From NCBI RefSeq assembly GCF_029193815.1, contig NZ_JARFVC010000012.1, forward strand, positions 1-64,000: a stretch of 64,000 nt of DNA, in the 5' to 3' direction. A program made the position numbers and the translations under genes. Every line of letters starts with the position of its first letter. The first letter of the stretch is position 1. This DNA comes from Cytobacillus sp. S13-E01 (GTDB taxonomy: Bacteria; Bacillota; Bacilli; Bacillales; Bacillaceae_L). Below are positions 27,301 through 35,798 of this stretch, piece after piece. The notes below the pieces were generated by a model, which saw only the letters and a program-made list of their open reading frames with translations, had not been told where the DNA came from and ran no database searches.

Positions 27301-29606
27301 TGGTCGATGTTGTTTTAAATCATGCAGGCTATGGATTAAAGGAAAATGACCCAAGTATCGGTATGGGAATCGAAAACTTCCCAACGGACACTGACCGTGA
27401 ACGTTTTACAGGAATGCTACGTGACGGTGGGACAGATAGTATAAAAGGTGAATTAGCTGGTTTACCAGATTTCAAAACAGAAGATCAAGCAGTACGTCAA
27501 CAAGTGATTGAGTGGCAAACAGCTTGGTTAGAAAAAGCAAGAACAAACCGCGGTGATACAATTGATTACTTCCGTGTTGATACAGTTAAAAATGTTGAAG
27601 ATACAACATGGAAAGCATTTAAAAATGCACTAACAGAAATTAAACCGGATTTCAAATTAATCGGCGAATATTTCGGTGCTAGTGTGGATAACACAGGCGG
27701 CAATTTACGAAGTGGCCAAATGGATTCATTACTAGACTTTGGCTTCAAAGGAGCTGCACAGAATTTCATTAATGGTGACATTGATGGAGCCGATCGTTAT
27801 CTCCAATATCGCAACAGCATGATTGACAACACAGCAACATTAGGGCAATTCCTAAGCAGTCATGATGAGGATGGATTCCTAGTTGCACGTGCAGATGGTG
27901 ATATTAATAAAATGAAGCTTGCGGCAGCCCTTCAAATTACCGCAAAAGGTCAGCCTGTTATCTATTATGGTGAAGAATTAGGTCAATCAGGTCGAACTGC
28001 AGGAAACATGGATAACGGCGAATTTAGTGAAAACCGTTATGATTTTGCGTGGGACCAAGTCGAGAATAATGAAATGCTAGAGCATTATCAAAAGCTATTA
28101 AACATCCGTAAAGACTTTTCAAAAGTATTCTCTAAAGGAACTCGTGAAAAGCTTGCAGGTGGAAACGATGACGGCTATTTAGTATTTGAACGGAGCTACA
28201 ATAACGAATCTGTTGTCGTTGGATTAAACACAACAACAGAAGCGAAAACAACAACTTTTGAAGTTCCGTTTGAAGCAGGTAAAAAAATAATTGATTTATA
28301 CAGTGGTGAGAAATACAAAGTCTCAGCAGCAAATGAAGTTACATTAACACTACCTTCAAGAGAAAATGGTGGAACAATCATTCTTGCTGCAGCTAAGAAA
28401 GAAGACAATAATAACAGTCCAGTAGGACCAACACCACCAACTCCTTCTACTAATCAAGGAGAACTAGAGGTTGATGAGAAAACTGGTAAAGTGAAGTTAA
28501 AAGTAACCGAAGAAAAAATCAATGCGTTAATTCAAGATAAGACAAAATCAGAGGTTGTTATTGACCTGGGAAAAGCAACAGAAGGAAAAAAGGTTAGTGA
28601 ACAAACGGCTGAATTGACAAAGACTACGATAACTAAACTTGTGGAAAATAAAAAGACACTCGTTATTCATTCAGGCCAATCAAAGGTAACTCTTTCTACT
28701 AAAAACCTAACTGACATAGTAGAAAAAGCAAATGGAAGTATTTCTATTACGATTAATACACGACAGTCAACTGACAGTCTACCAGTAACTCTAACAAGCC
28801 AGGAGCTTGTCTCAAACGTAGTTGACTTTACTGTAAAAGGTGATAATGAAATCGTTTCTCAGTTTGCTGAACCAATCGAAGTAAGTATCACAGTATATGA
28901 GAACAAGATGAAAGACAAACGTAAAGCTGCAGCGTACTATTTGAATGAAACAACAAACAAATGGGAGTATGTTGGAGGAAAGGTGGTTGACGCAGAGTTC
29001 GTATTCACTACAAAACATTTCTCAACATTTGCAGTCATTGAAAATAATAAGACGTTTAAAGATATCAATAACTATTGGGCTAAGGATGAAATCGAAGTAT
29101 TAGCATCAAGAATGATCATCCAAGGGAAAACGGCAACTTCATTCAAACCAACGGATGATATCACTCGTGCAGAATTTGCTGTCTTACTTGTGCGTGCCTT
29201 AAATATTCCATTATCAGAGTACGAAGGAACCTTTAATGATGTTTCCATGCAACAAGCATTGAGCGCACAACAAATTGAAGCAGCAAATCGAGTAGGAATT
29301 GTAAATGGTCAAGGAAATGGTATTTTCGAACCTTCTAAAAACATTACGCGAGAAGAAATGGCAGCGATGATTATTCGTGCAGTAGAGTATAGGAACAACA
29401 AACTAGTAAAAGAGAACCAAGGAACATTGAAGTTCAAGGATAGTGATAGTATAGGAGCATTTGCAAAAGAGTATGTAGCGCTAGCGACAGAATTGGGTAT
29501 TATCAAGGGACTTGAGGACAATACCTTTGCCCCTAAAGCCGATACAACTAGAGCGCAGGCATCTGTCATGCTTTACAGATTACTAGAGAAAATAGAAGAG
29601 GTATAA
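21315..29606 (+). CDS. Giant SLH-anchored amylopullulanase (pullulanase plus alpha-amylase)
   Basis: A 2763-residue secreted enzyme. Order: signal peptide; CBM9-like region (35-200); Big_5-like domain (about 255-355); CBM48-like starch module (about 365-440); CBM41-like module (about 525-625); GH13 pullulanase with GFRFDLMG (Asp about 1050), IYGEPWQ (Glu about 1080) and TAHDN (Asp about 1164); two Big_2 domains (about 1404-1570); second CBM41-like module (about 1572-1680); GH13 alpha-amylase with DYFRVDT (Asp about 2089), LIGEYFG (Glu about 2118) and SSHDEDG (Asp about 2184); Pro-rich linker near 2367; a module shared with the next protease; three SLH repeats (2579-2763). Both triads are intact, so it should cut alpha-1,6 and alpha-1,4 bonds of starch and pullulan at the cell surface. 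Two cre-like operators precede it. Confidence 0.93.
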   Translation: MSTRFRKYRKNISLVLSIMMIFSIFTSAIPQPGFAIENTTAMTVDGNKDDWSNETPLATSPEAGFEGFNIDNLYLKNDGQYLYFWVDAVNVPNWGENGQFLNIALQVNAKNSNVAGNPWGAQYNFNGTENKPQYHITFRVKNDNEVNGAALYSTNDLSTPLLNSWEDSKGAEFAVDRATGFEGKIPLSELNLKNNDELKAIVVLSGNNGEHGAFDVIPQAEGNQIAASSNESANPNIQSTYSTGYKVTGITAPQALAVSNTTPVNGEKNVSTQPTITIAFNETIQLASDHKIKLTDSSVNPINIIAVASDKTLTLTPDKLSYGETYTVEVPSQAVTGLLTNTNLSENLSFSFSTRLVDSPVVTETVTFNYQGSETTQTANVAGEFNNWTPEPMVKGVNNIYSLSKNLPSGVYGYKFVVDGNWIVDPLNSQKLEDGNNKLVVPGLTANLPTEMEIGEQRTLTAKFLNKQGEEVAATPIWSIKEPVSGVELSQNQLTITADAPVNSTFTLQGEYEGYTVSQTIKILAVMFDFTINYYRFDGKQNEWDMWVWDDNTEGKVYPFTSTTEDGFAQTTFKFPASKISVITRPGSWSTQEVTRQIQLPEGQDSVEAWMIEGVEEVYYNKDQVDTGKRIQAAMMDSLDKVLVTTTHGIEDSELTSFTLTDVTNETELEVSATRVKTNQIQLTVIDPSVIDVRNLYEVKSTNFTASKVTMRKILDDTKFQYDGKDLGLTYSSTSSTFKLWAPTATKVSASIYDNAGTYNQAGLVEDNTNGLETEMTRSANGVWSTTINEDLNNKYYMYKVEFADGKTNYAVDPYAFAVSANGQRSAIIDLNSSNPSNWNPTSKPAMVNPTDAIVYELQVRDFSIDENSGMTNKGKFKAFTEEGTTDQYGNATGIDHLADLGVTNVHLLPSYDFKTVNELTVDDANSVNAKYNWGYDPQNYNVPEGSYSTDPENPITRITEFKEMVQAMHDNNIRVVMDVVYNHTFDVPNGPFDKVVPGYFYRTTETGKLANGSGVGNEIATERPMVRKYIKDSVRYWAEEYNVDGFRFDLMGLIDVNTIEQLTKELQEQVDPTILIYGEPWQAGGSPLAANLQTLKGSQKDKNFAVFNDNFRGAIKGGSDDASKGFATGEAGKEADIVKGVMGGINDFTNRASETINYVTAHDNLNLWDKIIKTQGLEEEEGFVSMLDGALQGESAEKYASVEEAVNASTPYHAVDTNNVLANETVKRSLLANGIILTSQGIPFIHAGDELLRTKFGDHNSYKSPDAINQIRWDKKEDFKPVFDYYKGLIELRKTHPAFRMSSKEAIANNLEVYKQDGNIVAFKLKNNANNDRWKNIVVIYNGNAEAQDVALPSDSAAWNVVVDDTAAGTETLRTIEGNTASVAGLSTMVLYDVATSYTPVVTTIDVSPTELGLEVDEVRTIRAVVKDQNGSPVTTETITWASSDSTIATVSSNGKITAIANGTATITATIGSVQAIVTVNVGELIPTSIELSGSDSVFKGLSTLLTAVVKDQFGQVMTNPIITWTSSKPAVATVKTNGEVTGVAPGITTITVQSGEVKAAKEIEVKEYVQRYIQFTYVRADKDYEGWNMWTWQTGVEDGQKLFDEVTDKGAVATFEIGPETSSVGFVLRKGQNWDQKDPYDADRYITIDPNQPLTKVVVTSGVKDFHTVSTVNGPVLDNGSLTFFYRDMDLYKANAMDTIENVQVKVNDEVFDMNYRAEDELFNYTMNDLQEGTYDYSFLVTINGITTEVTDPFNTNEAGKSIIEFKIPDLTIESEVTPSAISAKENAVVKLTISSEDNVEIKEAYLDLSPLGGAEKVVIDPELYKQTIAVTDSITAGTKDLTVTVVDEFGNKHTNTVAVEVKAKQSVGKSDFDWDEARIYFMLTDRFNDGDPTNNDPNGANYDTTQAEAYHGGDFQGIIDKLDYIEDLGINTIWITPIVDNIDWDLRNNKVGSQFGYHGYWSQDFTSLDEHLGDIETFKKLIDKAHDRGIKIMVDVVLNHAGYGLKENDPSIGMGIENFPTDTDRERFTGMLRDGGTDSIKGELAGLPDFKTEDQAVRQQVIEWQTAWLEKARTNRGDTIDYFRVDTVKNVEDTTWKAFKNALTEIKPDFKLIGEYFGASVDNTGGNLRSGQMDSLLDFGFKGAAQNFINGDIDGADRYLQYRNSMIDNTATLGQFLSSHDEDGFLVARADGDINKMKLAAALQITAKGQPVIYYGEELGQSGRTAGNMDNGEFSENRYDFAWDQVENNEMLEHYQKLLNIRKDFSKVFSKGTREKLAGGNDDGYLVFERSYNNESVVVGLNTTTEAKTTTFEVPFEAGKKIIDLYSGEKYKVSAANEVTLTLPSRENGGTIILAAAKKEDNNNSPVGPTPPTPSTNQGELEVDEKTGKVKLKVTEEKINALIQDKTKSEVVIDLGKATEGKKVSEQTAELTKTTITKLVENKKTLVIHSGQSKVTLSTKNLTDIVEKANGSISITINTRQSTDSLPVTLTSQELVSNVVDFTVKGDNEIVSQFAEPIEVSITVYENKMKDKRKAAAYYLNETTNKWEYVGGKVVDAEFVFTTKHFSTFAVIENNKTFKDINNYWAKDEIEVLASRMIIQGKTATSFKPTDDITRAEFAVLLVRALNIPLSEYEGTFNDVSMQQALSAQQIEAANRVGIVNGQGNGIFEPSKNITREEMAAMIIRAVEYRNNKLVKENQGTLKFKDSDSIGAFAKEYVALATELGIIKGLEDNTFAPKADTTRAQASVMLYRLLEKIEEV

Positions 29607-29610
29607 GGAA

Positions 29611-29645
29611 AAAGACCGTTATCTACAGGATAACGGTCTTTTTTT
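29611..29645 (+). terminator. Terminator of the amylopullulanase gene
   Basis: A perfect 13-bp stem (AAAGACCGTTATC / GATAACGGTCTTT), loop TACAG, followed by a T-run. Confidence 0.93.
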
Positions 29646-29905
29646 AAAAGATAAGAAAGTATAAAAGTTTGTACCTAGTTATAGTGCCCTAGCTCCGGGC
29701 GCCATCGGACCTGAGGTCATAACCCTGTCTAGCTCCAGCGCCTAGAAACGAGGGGAAACTTCAACTCCTCCTACAGAAGCAAAGAACGCTTCTTTCGCCC
29801 GGAGTCTTCGAAGCACACGATGTGCAAGTGTCGATAATGCCACAGGACGTGGCGGGTTTTAATCGACGCGCTGATAGGCGGGTGCGCCTTTTGTTTTTCT
29901 TAAAA
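29645..29905. repeat. Dispersed GC-rich intergenic repeat, copy B (composite)
   Basis: Contains the left block AAGATAAGAAAGTATAAAAG, TAGCTCCGGGCGCCATCGG, a second TAGCTCCAGCGCC block, hairpin-forming inner sequence, GTGGCGGGTTTTAATCGACGCG and the right end GGCGGGTGCGCC. It is longer than other copies and looks like two variants fused. Confidence 0.7.
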
Positions 29906-29927
29906 AAACAAATATTTTAAAAATACC

Positions 29928-29983
29928 AAATATAGCTATATTTAGAGTTTACTAAATATATAGACATATGATAGATTTAATAT
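29928..29983. promoter_or_regulatory. Palindromes upstream of the PA-domain subtilase
   Basis: AAATATAGCTATATTT (29928-29943) is a perfect 16-bp palindrome. ATATGATAGATTTAATAT (29966-29983) sits within ACATAT-N10-ATATGT arms and resembles the 18-bp palindrome before the signal-peptide gene (41366), sharing ATAT, GATAGAT and AATAT. The stretch is very AT-rich, so chance similarity is possible. Confidence 0.3.
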
Positions 29984-30064
29984 GTAAACCTTGTAATAAT
30001 TGGAAAAGGAGGTCAAATTTACTATTCAACGAAAATGCCATTTAGTAGAGAGGGGAACAAACAA

Positions 30065-33000
30065 GTGAAAGTTAAAAGAATTACCGCGCTAGTCCTCATA
30101 TTTTTACTTACATTTGGAAATATTGCGTTTGGCGCTGTGCTTCCAATTAGAGAAGTAGATAATACAAAGAGACAAGCAAATAAGTCATTAACAGAAATAA
30201 AAACCGAAGAATTAGCAGGACAATATAATGCAGATGACAAAGTCCGTGTTATTGTAGAGCTTGATGGCGAAGTCGCGATTCAATATGCCCAAAAGAAGGG
30301 GGTAAAGTATGATGAACTTTCTGAAACAGAGAAAGGGAACCTTCAATCCGCTGCTTTAGAGGCACAAGAAGAAACTAAAGCACAAATCTCAAGTCAAAAA
30401 ATTGAAATTGATTATATTACTAATTTTACTACAGTTGTTAATGGATTTAGTGCTGAAGTAGAATATGGTTCTTTACCACTATTAGAGGCATTGCCAAATG
30501 TTGGTAAAGTACATATTGTGAATGAATATCAACGTCCAACAGTAAAGCCTGAAATGGTTTACAGTAAGGAGTTAGTTCAAGCTCAAGAAGCTTGGAGAGA
30601 ATATGGTTATAAAGGTGAAGGGATGGTAGTAGGTGTCATTGATACTGGTATTGATCCAAGTCACCGTGACATGGTCTTAAGTGAAGAAACAGAACCTAAA
30701 TTAACTGAAGAGTTAGTAAACAGTCAAATCACTGCTAATGAACTTCCGGGTATGTACTATACTGAAAAAGTTCCTTATGGTTACAACTATATGGATAACA
30801 ACCAACAAATTCTAGATATCGGTCCTGATGCTTCAATGCACGGGATGCACGTAAGCGGAACTGTCGCAGCTAATGGTGACGAAGCTAATGATGGTATTAA
30901 AGGTGTAGCTCCTGAAGCACAACTTTTAGCACTTAAAGTATTTGGTAACGATCCTGAAATGCCGTCTACTTTCGGTGATATTTATGTAAAAGCAATTGAT
31001 GATGCAATTGCATTAGGTGTAGATGTAATTAACATGAGTTTAGGATCTACTGCAGCTTTCGTTATTCCTGAAGACCCTGAACAAGAAGCAGTAAAACGTG
31101 CAGTTGAAAGTGGCGTTCTAATGGCTATTTCTGCAGGTAACTCTGCTCACTTCGGTAATGGCTTTGATAATCCGTTCGCCTCTAACCCTGACATTGGTGT
31201 TTCTGGTTCTCCGGGGGTATCATATGAGTCGCTTCAAGTAGCATCTTTTGAAAATCAATTTATGGATTTAGATGCTGTAACATATACTATCGGTGAAAAT
31301 GCAGCAGCAAAAGCGCCATTTATGTCATCGGGAAACGTACATCCTACTAGCTTAGGTGATGAATCATATGAGCTCGTCTATGCGGGTTTAGGACGTATGC
31401 CTGGTGATTCTCAAACTGCTCCAGATGCAAATGATTTTGAGGGCCTTAATGTAGAAGGTAAGTTTGTTTTAATTCAACGTGGTGAAAGTCCATTTGTAAG
31501 TAAAACTTTGAACGCTCAAGCAGCTGGTGCTGCTGGTGTCATTATTTTTAACAATTTAGATGGTTTTATTAACATGGCAAATGACCCGGAGATTACAATT
31601 CCACATTTGTTCATGTTAAAAGAAAATGGTAGTGTACTTAAAACTGCATTAGAAGCAGATGAAACAGTAACAGTAAGCTTTGAAGGAGATCTTACTAAGT
31701 CTCCAAACCCAGCTGCTGACAAAATGTCTGCTTTTACTTCTTGGGGATTAACTCCAAACTTAGATTTTAAACCGGAAATTACAGCTCCAGGTGGACAAAT
31801 CTACTCAACACTTAATGATGACACTTATGGAATGATGAGCGGTACTTCAATGGCTGCTCCACATGTAGCCGGTGGTTCAGCGTTAGTGTTACAACGTGTA
31901 GATGAGCAATTTGACCTTGCTGGTTCAAATCGTGTAAACATGGCTAAAAATATCTTAATGAATACCGCTTCACCTGTAATTGATAAAGGAACAATCAATA
32001 CAATGTTCGGCTTTACAAATCCATATTCTCCTCGTCGTCAGGGTGCAGGTATAATGCAGCTTCACTCAGCGTTAAGCACGCCAGTAGTGGTGACGGATGT
32101 TGTCACAAATGAAGCGAAAGTAGCTTTAAAAGAAGTTGGAGATAATCTTTCATTTACTTTAAATGCACAGAACTTCAGTGATACGGCTGTAACGTATAAT
32201 GTCGGTGTAAATGTACAAACTGATTTATCATTATTTGGTGTATTGGGTTATGCGGTAGATGAACTAGAAGCACAAGCTCTTGATGGTGCTATAGTTACAG
32301 TTAATAATGGAAACAACGTTGTTGAAGTTCCAGCAAATGGTTCAGTTACGATTACTGTCGAAGTAGATTTAACTAACGCAGTAGTGCTAAATAGAAACGC
32401 ATCAGGATATGTACCTGCTGTTGAAGTTTTCCCTAACGGATACTTTGCAGAAGGATATGTAACCTTAACAGAAACAACTGATACACATCCTGAACTTACA
32501 GTTCCTTATGTAGGCTTCAAAGGTGATTGGGACAAAGCCCCAGTTCTTGACGGTACAAAATATGATGATGAATCATCTTTCTATGGGATGACCGGTTTAG
32601 TTTATGCTTCTACAGGTGGTTATAGCTATTTAGGTTATTCGCCAAGTGATGATAGCTTTAAATCAAATGCGATTGCTATCTCACCAAATGGAGATGGAAT
32701 CCAAGACCAAGCTATTCCGATCCTTTCATTCTTACGTAATGCTAAAAAAGTAGAATTCAATGTAGTAGCTAAAGATGGCGAAACAATTCTGCGTACCCTA
32801 CGTACAGAAAACAATGTGAGAAAAAATTATTATGATGGTGGTAGAGCAGCACAATATTCACTTAACCCAGTAAGAGGTTGGGATGGAAAAGTTAAAAATG
32901 CTCTAGCAACAGAAGGATTATATTACTATCAAATCAAAACTGTTATAGATTTCCCTGGTGCAGAAGCTCAAACTGTTAATATTCCGGTATTTGTCGACAA

Positions 33001-35080
33001 TCAAGTGCCAACTTTAGAGGCAACGCTTGATAGTGAAACACTAGAATTCACTTTAGCGTCTGCCGATAACGAAAATGGAAGTGGTATTAATTACGTTGCA
33101 GTAGTTGTTAATGGGGAAGTTGTTGATTTCTTAAGTGGAGATGTAACAACATATTCATTTACAAATCAACCTGCTGAAGGTTCATTAGTACAACTTGTTG
33201 CAGTTGATAATGCAGGAAATGAAGTTGCGTTAGAATTCCCGAATTTCGGTGATGATACAATTCCATTCATATTTGCAGATCAACCAACTCCGTTTGGGAC
33301 ATTTAATACTTTAGAAATTCCTGTTTCTGGTTATGTAACAGACTCTTCAGGTATTGAAACAGTACAAATTGCAGGTAAAGATGTAGGTGTTATATGGAAT
33401 GAGGAAACAGGGAAGAATGAGTTCTCAACAACATTAACATTTGAAAATGATGGAGTTCACAAATTTAAAATTGGTGGCACAGATATTGTAGGAAATGACA
33501 TTTCATTTGAACGTACAATCTTTATTGATTCAGAAGCTCCAACATTAACAATCAATGGACTTCCAAGCAAGAAAACTCTTGCAGCTGATGCAGAAAATCC
33601 AAAAGTATCTGTAACCATTGAAGATAACTTTGATGAAATTCGCTTTAGTTTAGATGGCAGTGAACTATTCTATAATGAATATGTAGAGCCATATGTATTA
33701 AGAGGATTCGAACAAACATTTGAAGATATTGAGCTTGTATTAGAAGATGGTGAAAACACATTTGTCTTCGAAGTAACAGACTTAGCTGGAAACAAAACAA
33801 CTAAAGAAGTTACATTAACAAAAGGTGAAGCTACTTCTCCTGGTAATGGTGGAGGAAATAATGGTGGTGGATACACTCCTCCAGTTGTCATTCCTGTACC
33901 ACAGGACCCAACAACCAAACCTGCTGATCAAGGAAATGTAGTTGTTGACGACAAAAACGGCAAAGCTACTTTAAAAGTTGATGAAACTAAGATTGACAGC
34001 CAAATTACAGACTCATCAACAGATGAAGTTGTAATCGAGTTAGGTGAAGCAACAAAAGGTAGCGATATGAGTGAAGTAAACGCTGAGTTTAATGCGACTA
34101 CACTTGATAAAATCGCTACAAATAAAAAGTCACTTGTTGTAAACACAGGGACATCTTCTGTAAAGTTTTCTACAAAAGTTATAGAAGATATTGCAAAACA
34201 AGCAGATGGTAATGTCTCATTATCTGTAATAGCTGATAAAGCTGGAGCAGATCTACCGGTTGCATTACCAGGTCAAAAAGTTGCATCTAACGTATTTGAC
34301 TTCACTGTATCAGTGAACGATGGAGAATTTACAATTTCTAAATTCGCTGAACCTGTAGAAGTAACGCTATCAGTCGATTCAGTGACTGACTCTCGTAAAG
34401 CTGCTGCTTATTATTTAAATGAAGAAACGAATAAGTGGGAGTATGTTGGTGGTAAAGTTGCAAATGGTGAGCTAGTGTTCAAGGCAAACCACTTCTCTAA
34501 ATATGCAGTACTTGAAAACAACAGAACATTCACTGATGTTACTAAGCATTGGGCTAAAGATGAAATCGAAGTATTAGCTTCAAGAGCAGTGATTCAAGGT
34601 AAGACTGATACAACCTTCAAGCCTGGAGATAAATTAACTAGAGCTGAATTTGCTGTATTATTAGTTCGTTCATTCAACCTTGAACTAACTGGTTATGAAG
34701 GTACATTTAAGGATGTATCTGCTTATCAAGCATGGAGTGCTCGCCAAATCGAAGCTGCATACCGTGCAGGAATCGTAAAAGGTGACCTTCAAGGAAACTA
34801 CAATCCTTCTCAAAATATTACTCGTGAAGAAATGGCTGTTATGATTGTTCGCGCAATTGAACACCAGAATAAGCAATTATTAGATGGAAAAGGTAAAACA
34901 CTAGCCTTTAATGACAATGCTAAGATTGGCAACTTTGCTAAAGAAGCAGTTTCAGTTGCTTCAGACTTAGGAATCATTAACGGAAAAGCTGACGGTTCAT
35001 TTGCTCCTAAGGAAGCAACAAATCGTGCAGAGGCTTCAGTAATGCTTTATCGCTTACTTGAGAAGCTTGGTGAACTTTAA
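30065..35080 (+). CDS. SLH-anchored PA-domain subtilase (Vpr/lactocepin-like)
   Basis: A 1671-residue cell-envelope protease: signal peptide (VKVKRITALVLIFLLTFG), prodomain (about 30-150), an S8 domain with Asp about 193 (GVIDTGID), His about 259 (MHGMHVSG) and Ser about 595 (SGTSMAAPH), a protease-associated insert (about 450-540, GKFVLIQRGE), Fn3-like domains as in Vpr and C5a-peptidase-type enzymes, a Gly/Pro-rich linker, a module shared with the amylopullulanase, and three SLH repeats. It should degrade extracellular protein while wall-bound. I place the start at GTG 30065, nine bases after AGAGAGGGG; the ATG at 30035 lacks a close SD. Confidence 0.9.
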   Translation: MKVKRITALVLIFLLTFGNIAFGAVLPIREVDNTKRQANKSLTEIKTEELAGQYNADDKVRVIVELDGEVAIQYAQKKGVKYDELSETEKGNLQSAALEAQEETKAQISSQKIEIDYITNFTTVVNGFSAEVEYGSLPLLEALPNVGKVHIVNEYQRPTVKPEMVYSKELVQAQEAWREYGYKGEGMVVGVIDTGIDPSHRDMVLSEETEPKLTEELVNSQITANELPGMYYTEKVPYGYNYMDNNQQILDIGPDASMHGMHVSGTVAANGDEANDGIKGVAPEAQLLALKVFGNDPEMPSTFGDIYVKAIDDAIALGVDVINMSLGSTAAFVIPEDPEQEAVKRAVESGVLMAISAGNSAHFGNGFDNPFASNPDIGVSGSPGVSYESLQVASFENQFMDLDAVTYTIGENAAAKAPFMSSGNVHPTSLGDESYELVYAGLGRMPGDSQTAPDANDFEGLNVEGKFVLIQRGESPFVSKTLNAQAAGAAGVIIFNNLDGFINMANDPEITIPHLFMLKENGSVLKTALEADETVTVSFEGDLTKSPNPAADKMSAFTSWGLTPNLDFKPEITAPGGQIYSTLNDDTYGMMSGTSMAAPHVAGGSALVLQRVDEQFDLAGSNRVNMAKNILMNTASPVIDKGTINTMFGFTNPYSPRRQGAGIMQLHSALSTPVVVTDVVTNEAKVALKEVGDNLSFTLNAQNFSDTAVTYNVGVNVQTDLSLFGVLGYAVDELEAQALDGAIVTVNNGNNVVEVPANGSVTITVEVDLTNAVVLNRNASGYVPAVEVFPNGYFAEGYVTLTETTDTHPELTVPYVGFKGDWDKAPVLDGTKYDDESSFYGMTGLVYASTGGYSYLGYSPSDDSFKSNAIAISPNGDGIQDQAIPILSFLRNAKKVEFNVVAKDGETILRTLRTENNVRKNYYDGGRAAQYSLNPVRGWDGKVKNALATEGLYYYQIKTVIDFPGAEAQTVNIPVFVDNQVPTLEATLDSETLEFTLASADNENGSGINYVAVVVNGEVVDFLSGDVTTYSFTNQPAEGSLVQLVAVDNAGNEVALEFPNFGDDTIPFIFADQPTPFGTFNTLEIPVSGYVTDSSGIETVQIAGKDVGVIWNEETGKNEFSTTLTFENDGVHKFKIGGTDIVGNDISFERTIFIDSEAPTLTINGLPSKKTLAADAENPKVSVTIEDNFDEIRFSLDGSELFYNEYVEPYVLRGFEQTFEDIELVLEDGENTFVFEVTDLAGNKTTKEVTLTKGEATSPGNGGGNNGGGYTPPVVIPVPQDPTTKPADQGNVVVDDKNGKATLKVDETKIDSQITDSSTDEVVIELGEATKGSDMSEVNAEFNATTLDKIATNKKSLVVNTGTSSVKFSTKVIEDIAKQADGNVSLSVIADKAGADLPVALPGQKVASNVFDFTVSVNDGEFTISKFAEPVEVTLSVDSVTDSRKAAAYYLNEETNKWEYVGGKVANGELVFKANHFSKYAVLENNRTFTDVTKHWAKDEIEVLASRAVIQGKTDTTFKPGDKLTRAEFAVLLVRSFNLELTGYEGTFKDVSAYQAWSARQIEAAYRAGIVKGDLQGNYNPSQNITREEMAVMIVRAIEHQNKQLLDGKGKTLAFNDNAKIGNFAKEAVSVASDLGIINGKADGSFAPKEATNRAEASVMLYRLLEKLGEL

Positions 35081-35096
35081 AATTAAGTAATGGATT

Positions 35097-35129
35097 GGAC
35101 TACCTCATATCGCTATGAGGTAGTCTTTT
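35097..35129 (+). terminator. Terminator of the PA-domain subtilase gene
   Basis: A perfect 11-bp stem (GACTACCTCAT / ATGAGGTAGTC), loop ATCGCT, followed by TTTT. Confidence 0.85.
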
Positions 35130-35133
35130 GGTT

Positions 35134-35290
35134 CGTGTGGCAGCACGCTTCGCTATAGGGTGAAAGTCCCGAATGCATCCGCCGTTCAGTCAGGAAGCAT
35201 TAGCTGACAGACAGTGCGATATTGTATCCGTAAATTCTAACACGCATAAGTGCAACTACGCCTCTGTCTTCACCATTAAGGCTCGCTATT
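35134..35290 (+). mobile_element. Possible 5' remnant of a group II intron
   Basis: The stretch CTATAGGGTGAAAGTCCCGAA followed by CCGCCGTTCAGTCAGGAAG and AGCTGACAGACAGTGCG resembles conserved 5' ribozyme segments (domain I) of bacterial group II introns in Bacillaceae. No reverse transcriptase gene or domain V is present nearby, so it would be a fragment. The call rests on recall of motif wording, not on a fold. Confidence 0.4.
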
Positions 35291-35339
35291 CGGTACGTTT
35301 ACTTGAATAAAATAAATAGTTACATTTTATCTTTGGTAG

Positions 35340-35609
35340 TTAATGTTTAATTAAAAACGTACTATACGGAACTTTACCAATCATTATAGTTGCAACTTGA
35401 ATTGGAATAGTAGGGTGTTTTTTTTCCACATACGCTAATACATCTTTTCTTATGTGTTTAGCTGTTTTAAGTACATCTTCATCAAGGTCTTCAGAATACT
35501 CCTTAGCAAATAATTTTTTATTGATAAAAAGTCTGATTTCTAGTAACCCATTTTTGGTTTTGAGCTCACTTTTATAAAAAATAGACATGATTTCACGTCC
35601 GTTCATCAA
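35340..35609 (-). CDS. Small cytoplasmic protein, unknown
   Basis: An 89-residue protein of mixed alpha/beta character (FYKSELKTKNGLLEIRLFIN, HPTIPIQVATIMIG). No signal peptide, membrane helix or catalytic motif. The start is unclear: the ATG at 35609 and in-frame ATGs shortly after it all have weak SD matches. It lies alone between the subtilase and the ABC transporter operon. I do not recognise the family. Confidence 0.55.
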   Translation of the reverse strand: MMNGREIMSIFYKSELKTKNGLLEIRLFINKKLFAKEYSEDLDEDVLKTAKHIRKDVLAYVEKKHPTIPIQVATIMIGKVPYSTFLIKH

Positions 35610-35798
35610 AATCTAATTACCTATATTTTCTCAAGTTGTTGTCTATTTATGCATAGTTGGTAAGTTGTTTTTTGGTAATTCTAGAGAGAAGTCAAAACAG
35701 CCATTAATAGACAATATAAAGCAGGGAGTACTGGTATAAAGGTAGGGAGTTTTGAAGAAATAAAAAAAGTGGGTCAAGCAGCTGCCTGACTCCACATT

